Positions 1 to 13,293 of a stretch of DNA of 64,000 nucleotides are shown piece by piece. Position numbers and translations under genes: made by a program. The notes beneath the pieces were generated by a model. It was given only the letters and a program-made list of their open reading frames with translations. It had not been told where the DNA came from and did not search any database. This DNA comes from Flaccisagitta enflata (lineage: Eukaryota > Chaetognatha > Sagittoidea > Aphragmophora). Position 1 is the stretch's first letter. Every line of letters begins with the position of its first letter. Location of the stretch: the NCBI GenBank assembly GCA_965153355.1, contig OZ231127.1, forward strand, positions 27,590,001 through 27,654,000, in the 5' to 3' direction.

Positions 1-1007
1 AAGTGGGCACCTAGATTTCACATTTTTTCCCCATGTTAGCCATTTTTCAAAATTGGGTGTAAATTTTAGAACCCAATTTTTGGATTTTTTAGCCAAAAAA
101 TGAAAAATATACAAGATTTTTTAAAATTTTTTTCATTTTTAGGTAAATAATGTCATTATACATGCCCAAAACAAATTTCAGACTCACAGCTCAAAAATTC
201 AAAATTTTACTCAAAAAATGAAACATAGCCCTTTTTCAAAAAGTAGGCCTAGACTTTAAAATGCAATATCTCCGCTTCTACTGAACCGATTTGGCTGAAA
301 TTTTGCATGCAAGTAGATAAAAGGCATATCTAACTTTGCCTAAAATTTCATGCAAATCGGTTTATGGGTCTAGCGACAGCACGGTTTTGAAATTTTTTTT
401 TTGAAAAAAATGCATTTTTTAGATGGGTACACTCAAAATTTGAACGTGTACCCATCCCAGTCTTGTTCAGCACCAAAAACTGAGCCTATATGCAAATTTC
501 CACGCTTTGTGCCACAAACGCCGAGATCTTTTTTATAATTCCCTTTAGAGCCTAGACTATAAGTCACATATGTAACGCGGTGCATAGTGCCGTGCCGTGT
601 TTTCCTGTCGTATTTTTATGCCAGTTTTCCATTTCTTTATTGGTTTCAGGTTTTTGTTCAAAGTATGAAACAAACGAGTGTATATGATACGGGTGGTCTT
701 ACTCAATGTAATAATTTTTCTCTCTCTTTATACTCCCTCCCCGACTTGGCGTCTTTTTCATAAACTTCTTTCTCTTTTTCTTTTTTTCTGTCCGGTGTTA
801 ATGGACGGTTATTTGACTCTATCTATATACACTGAAATCGTGCGTATATGAGAAGAAAAAAAGAGCATGTTTGTGTGGTTTAGCATGTATACCATTATCT
901 AAAACGTGAGAAAGGCATAAACATAAAGAGCTGATGAACGTAATTGATTACTGATCTTATTATTAATTGATAGATACATTGATTGATTGAATGCATTCAA
1001 TCATGTT
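1..1007. other. AT-rich non-coding stretch with dispersed-repeat motifs
   Basis: No gene is visible. The first 560 bases are AT-rich, with short A/T runs and two inverted structures. AACCGATTTG near 284 pairs with CAAATCGGTT near 354. A near-perfect 35-nt palindrome lies at 422-456. This looks like part of a dispersed repeat whose other end lies outside the window. From 560 to 1007 nothing is recognisable. Confidence 0.5.
422..456. repeat. 35-nt near-perfect palindrome
   Basis: GATGGGTACAC at 422-432 is the exact reverse complement of GTGTACCCATC at 446-456. The short spacer also contains the self-complementary TCAAA-A-TTTGA. It would form an 11-bp stem in single-stranded DNA or RNA. Confidence 0.8.
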
Positions 1008-1101
1008 TTGTTTTGTTTTGTTTTGTTTTGTTTTGTTTTGTTTTGTTTTGTTTTGTTTTGTTTTGTTTTGTTTTGTTTTGTTTTGTTGTTGTTGTTGTTG
1101 C

Positions 1102-1182
<81 letters not shown>

Positions 1183-1185
1183 CGT
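1008..1185. repeat. Compound microsatellite (TTTTG)n(TTG)n
   Basis: About 80 bp of TTTTG units pass directly into about 97 bp of TTG units with one CTG interruption. Open frames here are translated repeat and are not treated as coding. Confidence 0.97.
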
Positions 1186-2262
<1,077 letters not shown>

Positions 2263-2539
2263 AAATCATCTCTCAGTCTCTCAAAAAAGTTTACGTCCTT
2301 TATTAAAGGCAAACTTTACTCTCATATCTCTCTCACCACGCATCATTTTGCTGAAAACGACGACAGACGAGAAAGAGAGAGAGAGAAAAGAAGAGAGACG
2401 GAGAGAAACGGACGGACAGAAAGAAGAGACAGACAGAAAGACAGTATTGGTCAGGCAGATGGACAGACAAATAGAGAGACGTAGTGACATAAATGGATGG
2501 ACACAAATTTGGATGACAGAATCACCGACAGCTCGACTT

Positions 2540-2596
2540 AAGAAAGAAAGAAAGAAAGTAAAAAAGAAAGAAAGGAAGAAAGAAAGACAGAAAGAT

Positions 2597-2654
<58 letters not shown>

Positions 2655-2722
2655 CAAGAAAGAAAGAAAGAAAGAAAAAAAGAAGGAAAGAAAGAAGGAA
2701 AGAAAAAAGAAGAAGAAAACAA
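2540..2722. repeat. (GAAA)n tetranucleotide tract
   Basis: Imperfect purine-only GAAA/GAAG repeats about 180 bp long, placed just upstream of the TIR element at 2754. Confidence 0.95.
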
Positions 2723-2753
2723 AGAAAAAAGAAACAGGTCCTTAAAAAGAGGG

Positions 2754-3437
2754 CAATGCTGTGGTCAGCAGTACCCGTTGCCCTGCTTTGCATGATTGTG
2801 AAATGGAGTGAGAGGAAGCAGGGCAGCGGCCCCGAAGGGGACGAAGTCCTGTAGAACACAGGGGGATTTTTGTTCGTCATTCCGTCCATCCGTTTGTTCC
2901 CACCAGGACTTCTCAGGCTTTGAATCTGCCCTCTTAGGCCTGAGATAACCCTCTCAGGCCTGAAATCTGCCCTCTCAGGCTGAGACTGGTGGAGCTCAAG
3001 GCAGATTCAGGCCTGAGGCATTTCCAGGCCTGAGAGGGTAAATTTCGTTAGGCCTGAGAGGGCAGATTTCCAGGCCTGAGAGGGCGCAGAGGGCCAGACA
3101 CAGGGGATTTTGTTCGTCATTAGTCCATCCGTTTGTTTCCCACAGGACTTACTCAGGCTTGAATCTGCCCTCTTAGGCACCTGAATAACCCTCTCAGGCC
3201 TGAAATCTACTCTCAGGCCTGAGGAGGCCAGAGAGAGGACAGATTTCAGGGCCTGAGAGCAAATTCCAAGGCCTGAGAGGGCATTTTTGACCTGAGAGGT
3301 GTTCCAGACTGGGAAGGCAGATTTCAGGCCTGAGAGGGCCTGGGGAGGACAGACGGACGGATAGAGCATGGACGGAATAACGAACAAAAGTCCCCCTGTG
3401 TTCTACAGGACTTCGTCCCCTTCGGAGCCGCTGCCCA
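2754..3437. mobile_element. TIR element, family B, with minisatellite core
   Basis: A 46-bp terminal inverted repeat lies at 2821-2866 (starting GGGCAGCGGCCCC) and 3390-3436. Each TIR holds two small hairpins, CCCC-GAA-GGGG and CCTGT-AGAAC-ACAGG. A further conserved subterminal block (GGTCAGCAGTACCCGTTGCC) precedes the left TIR at 2763. The core is a tandem array of about 20-bp CTCAGGCCTGAAATCTGCC-like units, switching strand near 3000 so the interior is itself partly inverted. No protein is encoded. Family B is my label for this group. Confidence 0.8.
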
Positions 3438-3524
3438 AAAATGAGTAAAAACAACTTAAAATTACTTAAAATGATTATAGACAATGCAAAAATGCAAAGT
3501 GACCAAAATGACCAAAAATGACCA

Positions 3525-3660
3525 AAAAGAAACAAAGAAAGAAAGACAGAAAGAAAGAAAGAAAGACAGAAAGAGAGAAAGAAAGAAAAAAGAAAGAAGG
3601 AAAGAAAAAATAGAAAGAAAGGAAACAAAAGAAGAAAAAAAAAAAGAAAAAAAGTGGAAT
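3525..3660. repeat. (GAAA)n tract
   Basis: Imperfect GAAA/GACA repeats about 130 bp long. Confidence 0.9.
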
Positions 3661-4092
3661 TCGAGAACAAAGAGACAGAACAAAAAAACAGAAAATACAC
3701 TCAACCGAAGACAGAGAAGCGCGGCGCGAGGAAGAAGAAGGGAAAACGGCGCGTTTGTGCCTTTGCTTAACAAGTGGATTTATTGATTCTACTCTCTGAT
3801 CTGTCCCACGGCTTTTATTCTTCTCTTCCCAGTGTCCCTTCATTCCGTCAAAAGATTCGGGAAAAGTCTCCCACTATACATTTTATGACAACCATGTCAA
3901 TTCTTTTATTTTCTTTTTTCTTTATTGTCTCTCAGTGTACACTTGACTTTAAATGTGTCACGTGGTTGATCGGTATATGCGTCCGTCCCCTCTATATAGC
4001 CATAAATTAGTATGTTTTTAGTCACGTCCGTCAGTCGGTCGGTCGTTCCGTTGGTTGTTTCGTTGATAATTTTTCATAGCGAGCTTCTTTTT
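3661..4092. other. No gene; decayed hairpin-element tail
   Basis: Mostly unremarkable sequence. At 4019-4060 the string AGTCACGTCCGTCAGTCGGTCGG resembles the hairpin end and GTCC/GTCG core of the hairpin elements, so a decayed copy is likely. Confidence 0.35.
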
Positions 4093-4190
4093 AGATGCGT
4101 CCACGCATCTCTATAAGAGGCTTTGTCTGTCCGTCTGTTGGTTGGTTGGTTGGTCGGTTCGTGGACACGAGTCATATATGGTGAAAACTC
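4093..4190 (-). mobile_element. HINE-like hairpin element, AGATGCG type (3' part)
   Basis: The hairpin AGATGCG-TCCA-CGCATCT is at 4093-4110, followed by the second small palindrome CTCTATAAGAG and a GTCC/GTTG core. The opposite end (GGCCTTGTT) was not found nearby, so the copy is truncated. Confidence 0.7.
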
Positions 4191-4487
4191 AAGGGAATCA
4201 CACGAAATGTTAAGTCATTGCATCATGCCACATGATTGATGCAATATTGCATCATTCTTAACAAGCTAAGCAGCATGTGGACGCATCGTTGTACCCCCGG
4301 GGTACTTGTTTGCATTTCTGCCAAACCCACGCGAATAGTTATCAGGACTGTCTCGCTTTCTTATCAGCTAAACGGTCTCAGGCCCGATCCCAAACCCTGT
4401 CCCTGCCCACTGGGATATTGAAATTGACCCACTGAGAAACAAGGCCGGATACACGGGCCAAGACGGTACGCCGAGCGTTATTTATTC

Positions 4488-4815
4488 ATAGCTATCCCTA
4501 GCTCCATCAGACCTATCCCTAGCTCTATCAGACCATTCCTAGCTCTATAAGACCTATCCCGCCGGGCATTATTAATCCATAGCTATCCCTAGCTCCATCA
4601 GACCTATCCCTAGCTCTATCAGACCATTCCTAGCTCTATAAGACCTATCCCGAGCTCTATCAGGCCTCTCCCGAGGACTATCAAACCATTCCCAAGCTCT
4701 ATCAGACCTATCACCAGCTCCATCAGACCTATCCCCAGCTCTATCAGACCTATCCTAAGACTTATCCGACTTATCACCAGACCTATCCGACCTATCCCCA
4801 GCTCTATAAGACCTA
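4488..4815. repeat. About 21-bp minisatellite
   Basis: Diverged units of the form CCTAGCTCTATCAGACCTAT, about fifteen copies. A block of about 90 bp starting near 4483 is also duplicated starting near 4573. Confidence 0.85.
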
Positions 4816-4824
4816 ACCGTAGCT

Positions 4825-5605
4825 GATTATATTAGTATCATTTATGATATATATGATATATATGATATATATGATATTTATAATAGATATGATATATATG
4901 GTATATGTGATATATATGATATATATGATATGATATATGATATGATATATGATATGATATTTATGATATATGATATGATATGATATGATATGATATATAA
5001 GATATGATATATGATATATGATATGATATATGATATGGTATATGATATGATACATGATATGATACATGATATGATACATGATATGATATATGATATGATA
5101 TATGATATATGAGATATGATATATGATATGATATGATATGATATATGATATGATATATGATATGATATTTATGATATATATGATATATATGATATGATTT
5201 GATATATAAGATATGATATATGATATGATATATGATATGATATGAATATGTACATGATATGATACATGATATATGATACATGATATAGATATATGATATG
5301 CTATATGATATATGATATGATATATGATATGATATATGATATGATATATGATATGATATGATATGATATATGATATATGATATGATATATGATATGATAT
5401 ATGATATATGATATGATATATGATATGATATATGATATGATATATGATATATGATATGATATATGATATGATATATGATATATGATATATGATATATTTA
5501 TATGATATATATATATTATATTTATAATATATATGATATATATGATATTTATGATATATATGATATCATTTATGATATATATCATTTATGATATATAAGT
5601 ATCAT
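4825..5605. repeat. Long (GATAT/GATATAT)n tract
   Basis: About 780 bp made almost wholly of GATATGATAT and GATATAT units. It is nearly pure A/T plus one G per unit and strongly self-complementary. Confidence 0.95.
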
Positions 5606-5779
5606 TTATGATGAACGAAATGAGTTTTCTATTGATTTCAAACATTTTTAGCGATTTTTCATTCGAGCGTGACCGACGGATGGACGGACGGACGGACAGA
5701 GCTTTTTATAGAGATGCTATGGCGCATCTAAAAATCATCCTAGCATATTTCTGAATCATTTCCAGTGATTTTTGCTTCT

Positions 5780-5871
5780 TTTTGAGATTTTCAACTTGAG
5801 CGTTACAGACCGACCGACCGACCGACCAACAGACAGAGCCTCTTATAGAGGTGCTATGGCGCACCTAAAAA
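5780..5871 (+). mobile_element. HINE-like element, AGGTGC type (3' part)
   Basis: A GACC core at 5811-5830 leads to CTCTTATAGAG and the hairpin AGGTGC-TATGGC-GCACCT at 5849-5866, followed by AAAA. The 5' signature is missing. Confidence 0.7.
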
Positions 5872-6262
5872 GTTATCTTTTTTTTTGCCAGGCGTAATAA
5901 GCGGTTGTTCAAACAAAGGATCCGTCCATTGCATCGTTTGTCCACAGAGCCCTCAGTTTGTATTTGCGAGAATATTTCTGCATCGCTGCCATTGGTCAGA
6001 CATCATCTGTCATTGAACCTGCCCTGTTAATGGAGGTGCGGAGAAGCTTCTTGTCTCATTTCATGGAAACCACCCTGACAATAATAGGGCATGACTTGAG
6101 TAGTGACTTGAGTAGCTTAAGAGGAGCAGATGCGATCTTACTCAATTCCTTTCTCGCCAGAAGCAAAAATAAATCGTAAAAAAAAAACTTTGAAGGGGAA
6201 AAAAAGCTAATTAAGTTGGCGCTTACGTGGGTCCGACCTTGGCTGAGAGTGGACAGCTATCT
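5872..6262. other. No gene seen
   Basis: Short open frames at 5958-6179 have no splice signals or recognisable motif. Confidence 0.35.
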
Positions 6263-6263
6263 G

Positions 6264-6320
<57 letters not shown>
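6263..6320. repeat. (CT)n tract
   Basis: About 55 bp of CT repeats. Confidence 0.95.
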
Positions 6321-6325
<5 letters not shown>

Positions 6326-6711
6326 TCTCTCTCTACTCTCTGCTCTTCTGCCTCTCACTGTCTTTCTCTCTCATACTACTTTTGCTTGAGCTGCATTAAA
6401 TGCCACCTGCCACAATAAGTGATACGTCTCTTTGTCATGGCGTGGCTGAATCATTTTTAGCACCAATTAAGGCCATGGTGACATTCTGACCAAATTTTTT
6501 GAAGGAAGAGAGAAAAAGTCATCAGACGCTGTGGTAGCCAATAGAAGAAGCGAGAAGAAAAGAAAGAAGAGACAAGACATAAACAGACGGACAAGCCAGA
6601 AGAAAGAGAAAGAAAGAGAAGAGAGAGAGAGAGAGAGAGAAAGCGAGAGAAGAAAGAGAACAAGTTGCTCCAATGGAACAAGACCGACAGAGGAGAGAGA
6701 GAGAGGAAGCT

Positions 6712-6886
<175 letters not shown>

Positions 6887-7139
6887 TCTCCGACTGAGCG
6901 AGACATTTTCCCTTTCCAACTTTTTGTCGTCAGAAGCCGTTCCACTTGTCTCTTTTTAATTGAGTTGATTGATGTCCGCTCAAACTTTTTTATGAACAAA
7001 AAAGGATTTTTTATTGTCTACACACACTCTCAAAAGAAGAGACGACAGATGTCTGTCTCTTTCTGTCTTTCTACTTTTCTTTTCTTCCTTCAACTGTTTC
7101 TTTCTGTCTATTTCTGTTTACTTCTGTCTTTCTCTCTCT

Positions 7140-7300
<161 letters not shown>

Positions 7301-7654
7301 CAGCATTCTTGTCCTTATTTCGTCTCAGTCTAGTCTATACTTTCCTAATATCTCGAAAACCTAATCGAGCGTCTTTTAATTGTCACCGAGTAAATAAATC
7401 CATCACTCAGGCAGAATGAAAAAGATAATGATCCCTCTCAGTGATTAATCATACCCCGCCCCACTCGACTCCAACAGAAGAAAAGCACCTCATATCACTG
7501 GTAAAATCATTCAAAGCCATTTAAATGTATGGGTAACTCATTTATTACGCTTAAGACAGCATTTTAAAGTCTGCGATTTAAACAGAGGCCTCGCGAAGCT
7601 CATGTTTACAAATGCTTGGGTGTTTTTTCTTTTCGTTTTTTTTTTCTAGAAAAG

Positions 7655-7757
7655 ATGACCTTCGTCGGGGCGACCGTGTTGTTGGTAGTTTTTCTATCTC
7701 TCTTCATCTCTATTTCTCGTGTGTTGTTGTGTGTGAAAGAGTCTCAAGATCAAAAAA
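7655..7757 (+). CDS. Weak candidate signal-peptide exon upstream of the BAMBI-like gene
   Basis: An ATG with purine at -3 opens a frame with a strongly hydrophobic N-terminus (MTFVGATVLLVVFLSLFISI), as in a signal peptide. Ending at a GTATCA donor at 7758 would give a phase 1 junction, matching the acceptor at 10217. The donor is weak and GT-rich alternatives exist at 7719 and 7731. It is the only hydrophobic leader I see upstream of 10.2 kb on this strand. The rival candidate is the exon at 28391. Confidence 0.25.
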
Positions 7758-7961
7758 GTATCATAAATAAAACTGTTTTGTTTTTTGTTTTTCGTTGAGG
7801 ATAAAGTTTTTTTCCCCCTTCCTTTGCCTCAAAAGTTTTTGGTTGTGTCTTCCAGTGGATGACTCAAAGGCTTCAGGCGCCAGTTATTATCCATATAACA
7901 CTCCGGTTTGAATGAAAATCATTGTACCCATTCGAGATATTGATTGCGATTGTAAACAAAA

Positions 7962-8041
7962 TCGTTGTTGTTGTTGTTGTCGTCTTGTTGTTGCCGTTCT
8001 TTACGTCATTCAGCTGTCTTGACAGCGTTATTCATGATGGT

Positions 8042-8131
<90 letters not shown>

Positions 8132-8135
8132 GATG
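7962..8135. repeat. (TTG)n tracts
   Basis: A short TTG run at 7962-7990 and an uninterrupted run of about 93 bp at 8040-8132. Confidence 0.96.
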
Positions 8136-8354
8136 CTTTTGGTCGTCGTCGTCGTTGTTCTTTTTGTCATTTGCCTGCATTTATATCTTTATTGATACTG
8201 TTTTTGCGATAAGATGTATTTTCAAACATCGATATTTGACTCCCCTCGCTCTCTGTCTTTCTCTCAAACAAATTTTTGTTTGAAGATTGATTCCCTCTCG
8301 CTGCAGAATTTTTGTGTGAAGCTCATTTGCGAAGGTGTTAGTCTTGTCTAATTT

Positions 8355-8356
<2 letters not shown>

Positions 8357-8402
<46 letters not shown>
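8357..8402. repeat. (CT)n tract
   Basis: About 46 bp of CT repeats. Confidence 0.95.
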
Positions 8403-9475
<1,073 letters not shown>

Positions 9476-9567
9476 AGACTGACAGTCAGAAAGAGGCACA
9501 GGGACAGAAAGAAATACGGACTAAGACAGAGATAGAGAGAGAGACCGAGAAAGGGCAAAAGGACAGA

Positions 9568-9695
9568 GGAGGGGTTTGGTGTGTTTTGGGTTGTGCCGAG
9601 GGCTTCAGGGTGTTTCGGGGGTGGTGCTGAGGGCTTCGGGGTGTTTTGGGGGTGGTGCCAAGGGCTTCTGGGTGTTTTGGGGGTGGTGCAGAGGG
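9568..9695. repeat. About 30-bp G/T-rich minisatellite
   Basis: Four units of GGTGTTTTGGGGGTGGTGCC plus AGGGCTTC. The G-rich strand has repeated GGGG runs and could form G-quadruplexes. Confidence 0.85.
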
Positions 9696-9699
9696 CGGA

Positions 9700-10216
9700 G
9701 TCATGATTATCTGATCGTCATTTTAAAAGAGCCGCACGAAGTCGTGTTTTAAAAGGTGGAAGCCACCCGTCGCTGATTCCATTTGCACAAAGATTTAAAA
9801 GGCCGCACAGTGTGCTCGCTTTGTTTGCTCAATGAGCAATGCTCAAATCGCTCATGCAATTGCCATTTGCCATTTGGGACTTGTTGGCCTATCATGACCG
9901 ATTGCTGGCAGATTGAAACGCACATTCGTAGTCTTTATATAGAGCGCGGACACAAAACAGATCAGTCAAAAGTTGTTCGGAAAGGTGATGAATACCATGA
10001 ACAATTTTCGTCCCTTTTGATCGTTATATACTGGTTCAGAGGGGAAGATTTGGCAGCACCGTAAAGAGAAAAGAAGAGCATTGCTTCCGACACTTGTGTT
10101 AGAAAAAGATTTTTACAGTACCATCGATTTTGGAAATTGAAAGACGAAGAGACAATTTATGTTTATCTAATATCTTATAACTTTGTATCCACCCCTTTTC
10201 TCTCCCCCCCAATCAG
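9700..10216. other. Probable intron/upstream sequence of the BAMBI-like gene
   Basis: No exon seen. It ends in a clear acceptor with a C-rich polypyrimidine tract (TTTCTCTCCCCCCAATCAG). Confidence 0.5.
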
Positions 10217-12576
10217 GGTTATTGCAATGCGCGTGTACGACCGCCGACTGTGAGGCGGAAGGCGCGAATCGCTGCGTAGCGACTTCCATGTGTTACGTTC
10301 AGTATTTGGACCGCGGCGACGGCGCTTCGCCGTGGAGTCGCGGCTGCATCGACGGCATCGCCAATTCGCTGCTGTGCGAGAATCAACCACCTGCAGCCGC
10401 CGCCGCCGCCGCCGTCGTCGACGTGGCCACTTCCGGCAAAAATGGCGCTTGGAAATCTGGCAAAGGAAAGAGAAAGTCCAATCGCGACGGCGGAGGAAGA
10501 GGAGGAGGAGGAGGAAGAGGAGCGGGCGCGCCTCTTCTTTGGCCTCTGATTCATTGTTGCTCAACTTCCTTTTGCAACTCGGAAGAATTTAGCGCCTCTT
10601 ATCCCATTTGGATCAAGAAGAAATTTGGGAAAAGTAAGTTTTTTTTTTTTCTTTTTCACTTCTTCGTCTTTCAATTTTCACGCCTGGAAGATTTTCTCTT
10701 CTTCTCGACGAATATTCCACCTCCTTCTACCCAACTCTACCCTCCCAGTTATCTCCCCCCCCCCCTCTCCTTCCACCCCAACGTTCTTTAATGAATCATC
10801 GCCTCCATTCTTATCTGAGACTTTGCTAGTTTCACCATTTAAAATGGAAAGATGAGGCCTTAGTTAAAAGAGACATGTGTGTATTCTCTAACTTAATAGT
10901 AATGTTGCGTTAAAGCCATGCATGAGGTCATAACGTCATGAAAATTTTTAGTCGCGTGCTATGCGACTCTACACCCCGCTTTGTCGGTCCGTCCGTCGGT
11001 CCGTCCGTCCGTCGGTCCGTCCGTCGGTCCGTCACACTTTACTTTTTTTGGGTTTTTGCGGTCTTTGGCCTCACTGCTCCTGCCCAAATGATCAAGTGGC
11101 CTCAAAATACAGCCCCTGTCCACCCGCACGCGGCTGGGGTAGCCGTGTATCCGGCTTTGTTAAAAATCTTTCTGTTTCTCTTTCTTTCTGGCATCTCCTC
11201 ACACATTTACCATACGCTCCTTTTTCTTTTTTCTTTTTCTTTTTCTTTTTCTTTTTCTTTTTCTTTTTCTTTTTCTTTTTCTTTTTCTCCTTCCTCTTCT
11301 TCCTCTTCACTTCTTCTTCTTTTTCTTCTTCTTCTTCTTCTTCTTCTTCTTCTTCTTCTTCTTCTTCTTCTTCTTCTTCTTCTTCTTTTTCTTCTTCTTT
11401 ATCTTCTTCTTCTTCTTCTTCTTCTTCTTCTTCTTCTTCTTCTTCTTCTTCTTCTTCTTCTTCTTCTTCTTCTTCTTCTTCTTCTCCCACTTTCCCTTTC
11501 CATCTCCTTCACACAGACGAGACTCGGGCGCCCGTTTCTTCTTTCGGCGATGAATCTTCGCCAATCGACTCCTACGATCCCACAATCCTTGCCAACAACT
11601 ACAACAACAACCACCACCAAATCCACAACAGCAACAACGACGACGACTACGACGAAGACCATCATCACCTCTCCAACGCCTATGACGTTGAATCTCATCA
11701 TCCAGACGGATCATCATCGTCATCATCATCGTCATCGTCCGACGGCGGCGTCGATGAAAAAGACGACTCTTATTATTACTACCAACCAAAAGTATTGACA
11801 TTCGGTGAGACCGTGAACCCGATTTACATCGTCGTTCCCGCCGTCGGCGCCGCGATTCTCGTCATCATCGTCATCTTCGCCTTTTATTTGTTACGCAAAC
11901 ACGCGACAAACGGCGGCGGCAGCGTCGGCATCGGCGGCAGCCGCGGCAGCGGCGTTATGAGTGGTCGTCACTATCATCACAACCTTCATCGTGGTGATCA
12001 TCATCATCATCATCATCGTCGTGGTCATCGCGGTGGCGCCGTTCCGATTTCCACGCCGTCTTTGTTGAGTTCGTCGCCGTTTTTGTTCGCGTCGTCGGAA
12101 AACGGTTCTCATCGAGGAGTGGCCACGCCCGACTGCGGCTGTGAGACATCATCTTCGTCGTCGTCGCTTTACTGCAATCACGATCATAGTCAACATCATC
12201 ATCATCTCCTTCATCCACAACATCATCATATTAATATGCTCCATCAAACTGATCACTCCGTATTCGATAACCATCATTTACTTCAGCAACAACATCAACA
12301 ACAGCGCCAACAACAGCAACATCATCAATTACCCCCGAAATACGACGAGACATTTCTCCATCCCAGCCCATCTCATACATTAGATATGCCTCACGCTTCT
12401 CCTCCTCCTCCTTTCTCATTTCATCAGTATGACTCGCATCCTCTTCCGTTTAGTCCCTCGAAAACTAGTCACTCATCTGAGCCCACCCTCTCTTCTTCTT
12501 CCCCCATCTCCTCCTCCTCTCACTCCTCCTCTTTGCGTCCTCCTCACTCCTCACTGCTCACTCAACCCCTGCTTCC

Positions 12577-12643
<67 letters not shown>

Positions 12644-12748
12644 CCACAACAACAACAACAACAACAAGCAGTTCCTCCCTCTTACGTCCCCAGCGCAGTC
12701 GTAGCAACCATTGAAACCGGACCTATCATCAAAACTCCCCTTCTTTAA
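10217..12748 (+). CDS. BAMBI: BAMBI-like TGF-beta pseudoreceptor, exons 2 and 3 (first exon missing)
   Basis: Two exons are proposed: 10217-10633 (donor AAA|GTAAGT) and 11517-12748 (acceptor CTCCTTCACACAG, stop TAA). Both junctions are phase 1, so the frame runs through for about 549 residues. Residues about 3-120 form a ten-cysteine TGF-beta receptor-type ectodomain ending in a CCx4CN box (HCCSTSFCN, about residues 112-120), interrupted by an Ala/Gly-rich insert. One transmembrane helix lies at about 241-264 (IYIVVPAVGAAILVIIVIFA). There is no GS box or kinase domain, which in the known family distinguishes BAMBI from type I receptors. Known BAMBI binds TGF-beta/BMP receptors at the membrane and dampens signalling; that role is inferred here. 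The cytoplasmic tail is about 285 residues, against roughly 85 in vertebrates. It is rich in His, Ser and Gln, and has two PPxY motifs (PPKY about 411, PPSY about 525) and a CAA-encoded polyQ run. The start exon is not certain. Confidence 0.75.
10950..11161 (-). mobile_element. HINE-like element, AGTCGCGTGC type, inside the BAMBI-like intron
   Basis: The hairpin AGTCGC-GTGCTAT-GCGACT is at 10950-10968, followed by a GTCC/GTCG core. The opposite subterminal word GCACGCGGCT (near 11126) is the reverse complement of the hairpin start with one mismatch. The end is GCCGTGTATCCGGCTTTGTT at 11142-11161. Confidence 0.85.
11221..11486. repeat. (CTTTTT)n and (CTT)n tracts
   Basis: About 70 bp of hexanucleotide CTTTTT precede about 190 bp of CTT, all pyrimidine on the + strand. 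Confidence 0.97.
12578..12668 (+). repeat. (CAA)n coding polyglutamine tract
   Basis: About thirty CAA codons, with one CCA (Pro), near the C-terminus of the BAMBI-like protein. It is an uninterrupted CAA run, so length variation between alleles is likely. Confidence 0.95.
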
Positions 12749-13033
12749 CAAACAATGTTAACATTGAACTATAACAAAACGCAAAACGTAATGCAGTAGT
12801 AGTTTACCCCACTCCCGCTTCAGTATATTTTTATTGGCGACGTTAAATTTACAATAATCAAATGTTTTTTGACGTGGAAACGATTGGTAATAATCTGATT
12901 AATCTCATTTCTTCATTTAGTTATTATCAAAACCAAATTCTGTTCCGTTCCGTAGAGAATCGAATGTTTCAGTATAATTACCAATGAAGGCAGTTTCATG
13001 CCGACTGGGAAAAAGTCCTCTGTCTCTTTTTTT
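12749..13033 (+). other. Probable 3' UTR of the BAMBI-like gene
   Basis: AT-rich sequence after the stop. I see no canonical AATAAA within about 100 bases, so the polyadenylation site is unknown. Confidence 0.35.
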
Positions 13034-13293
13034 AGATGCGCCCTCGCATCCCTATAAGAGGGTCTGTCCGTCCGTTGGTCCGTCCGTCGGTCCGTCCGTG
13101 CATTACGCCTCCTTGAAAATCGCAGGTTTTGGCACTTTTCAGCCGCGTGAATGTCATCTATCAAGTCGTTAGGATATTTTGAGAGCCTCATTTGATACTA
13201 TGTCTTCATCTGTCCGTCCGTCCAAGTCTTGCGCAAAAGTCAATTCACGTAGAGACACAGTCAGGACGCATCGCTGCCTGATCGGGCTTGTTT
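13034..13293 (-). mobile_element. HINE-like element, AGATGCG type
   Basis: The hairpin AGATGCG-CCCT-CGCATC(C) is at 13034-13051, then CCTATAAGAGG and a GTCC core. The other end has the partner word GGACGCATCG near 13265 and ends GGGCTTGTT at about 13292. A second GTCC run near 13211 is internal. Confidence 0.7.

Larger units (their letters stand above)
4438..5733 (+). mobile_element. Large HINE-like element with expanded tandem repeats, or two partial copies
   Basis: The 5' signature AACAAGGCCGGATACAC is at 4438 and a 3' hairpin AGATGC-TATGGC-GCATCT is at 5712-5729 after a GACGGACGG core. Between them are about 330 bp of 21-mer repeats (CCTAGCTCTATCAGACCTAT) and about 750 bp of GATAT repeats. 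The 5' signature is usually paired with the AGTCGCG/AGTTGCG hairpin type, so this may be two truncated copies. Confidence 0.4.
10634..11516 (+). other. Phase 1 intron of the BAMBI-like gene
   Basis: Bounded by GTAAGT and CACACAG. It contains a complete HINE-like element (10950-11161), then a (CTTTTT)n run, then about 190 bp of (CTT)n that ends just upstream of the acceptor and extends its polypyrimidine tract. The long serine open frame across this stretch is intron. Confidence 0.75.

Noticed and set aside
10961-11516. Long serine-rich open frame leading into the BAMBI-like exon
   Set aside because: It is translated (CTT)n and a hairpin element. A consensus donor at 10634, an acceptor at 11516 and matching phases show it is intron.
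10217-12748. TGF-beta/activin type I or II receptor
   Set aside because: There is no GS box or kinase after the transmembrane helix, and the frame ends in a low-complexity tail.
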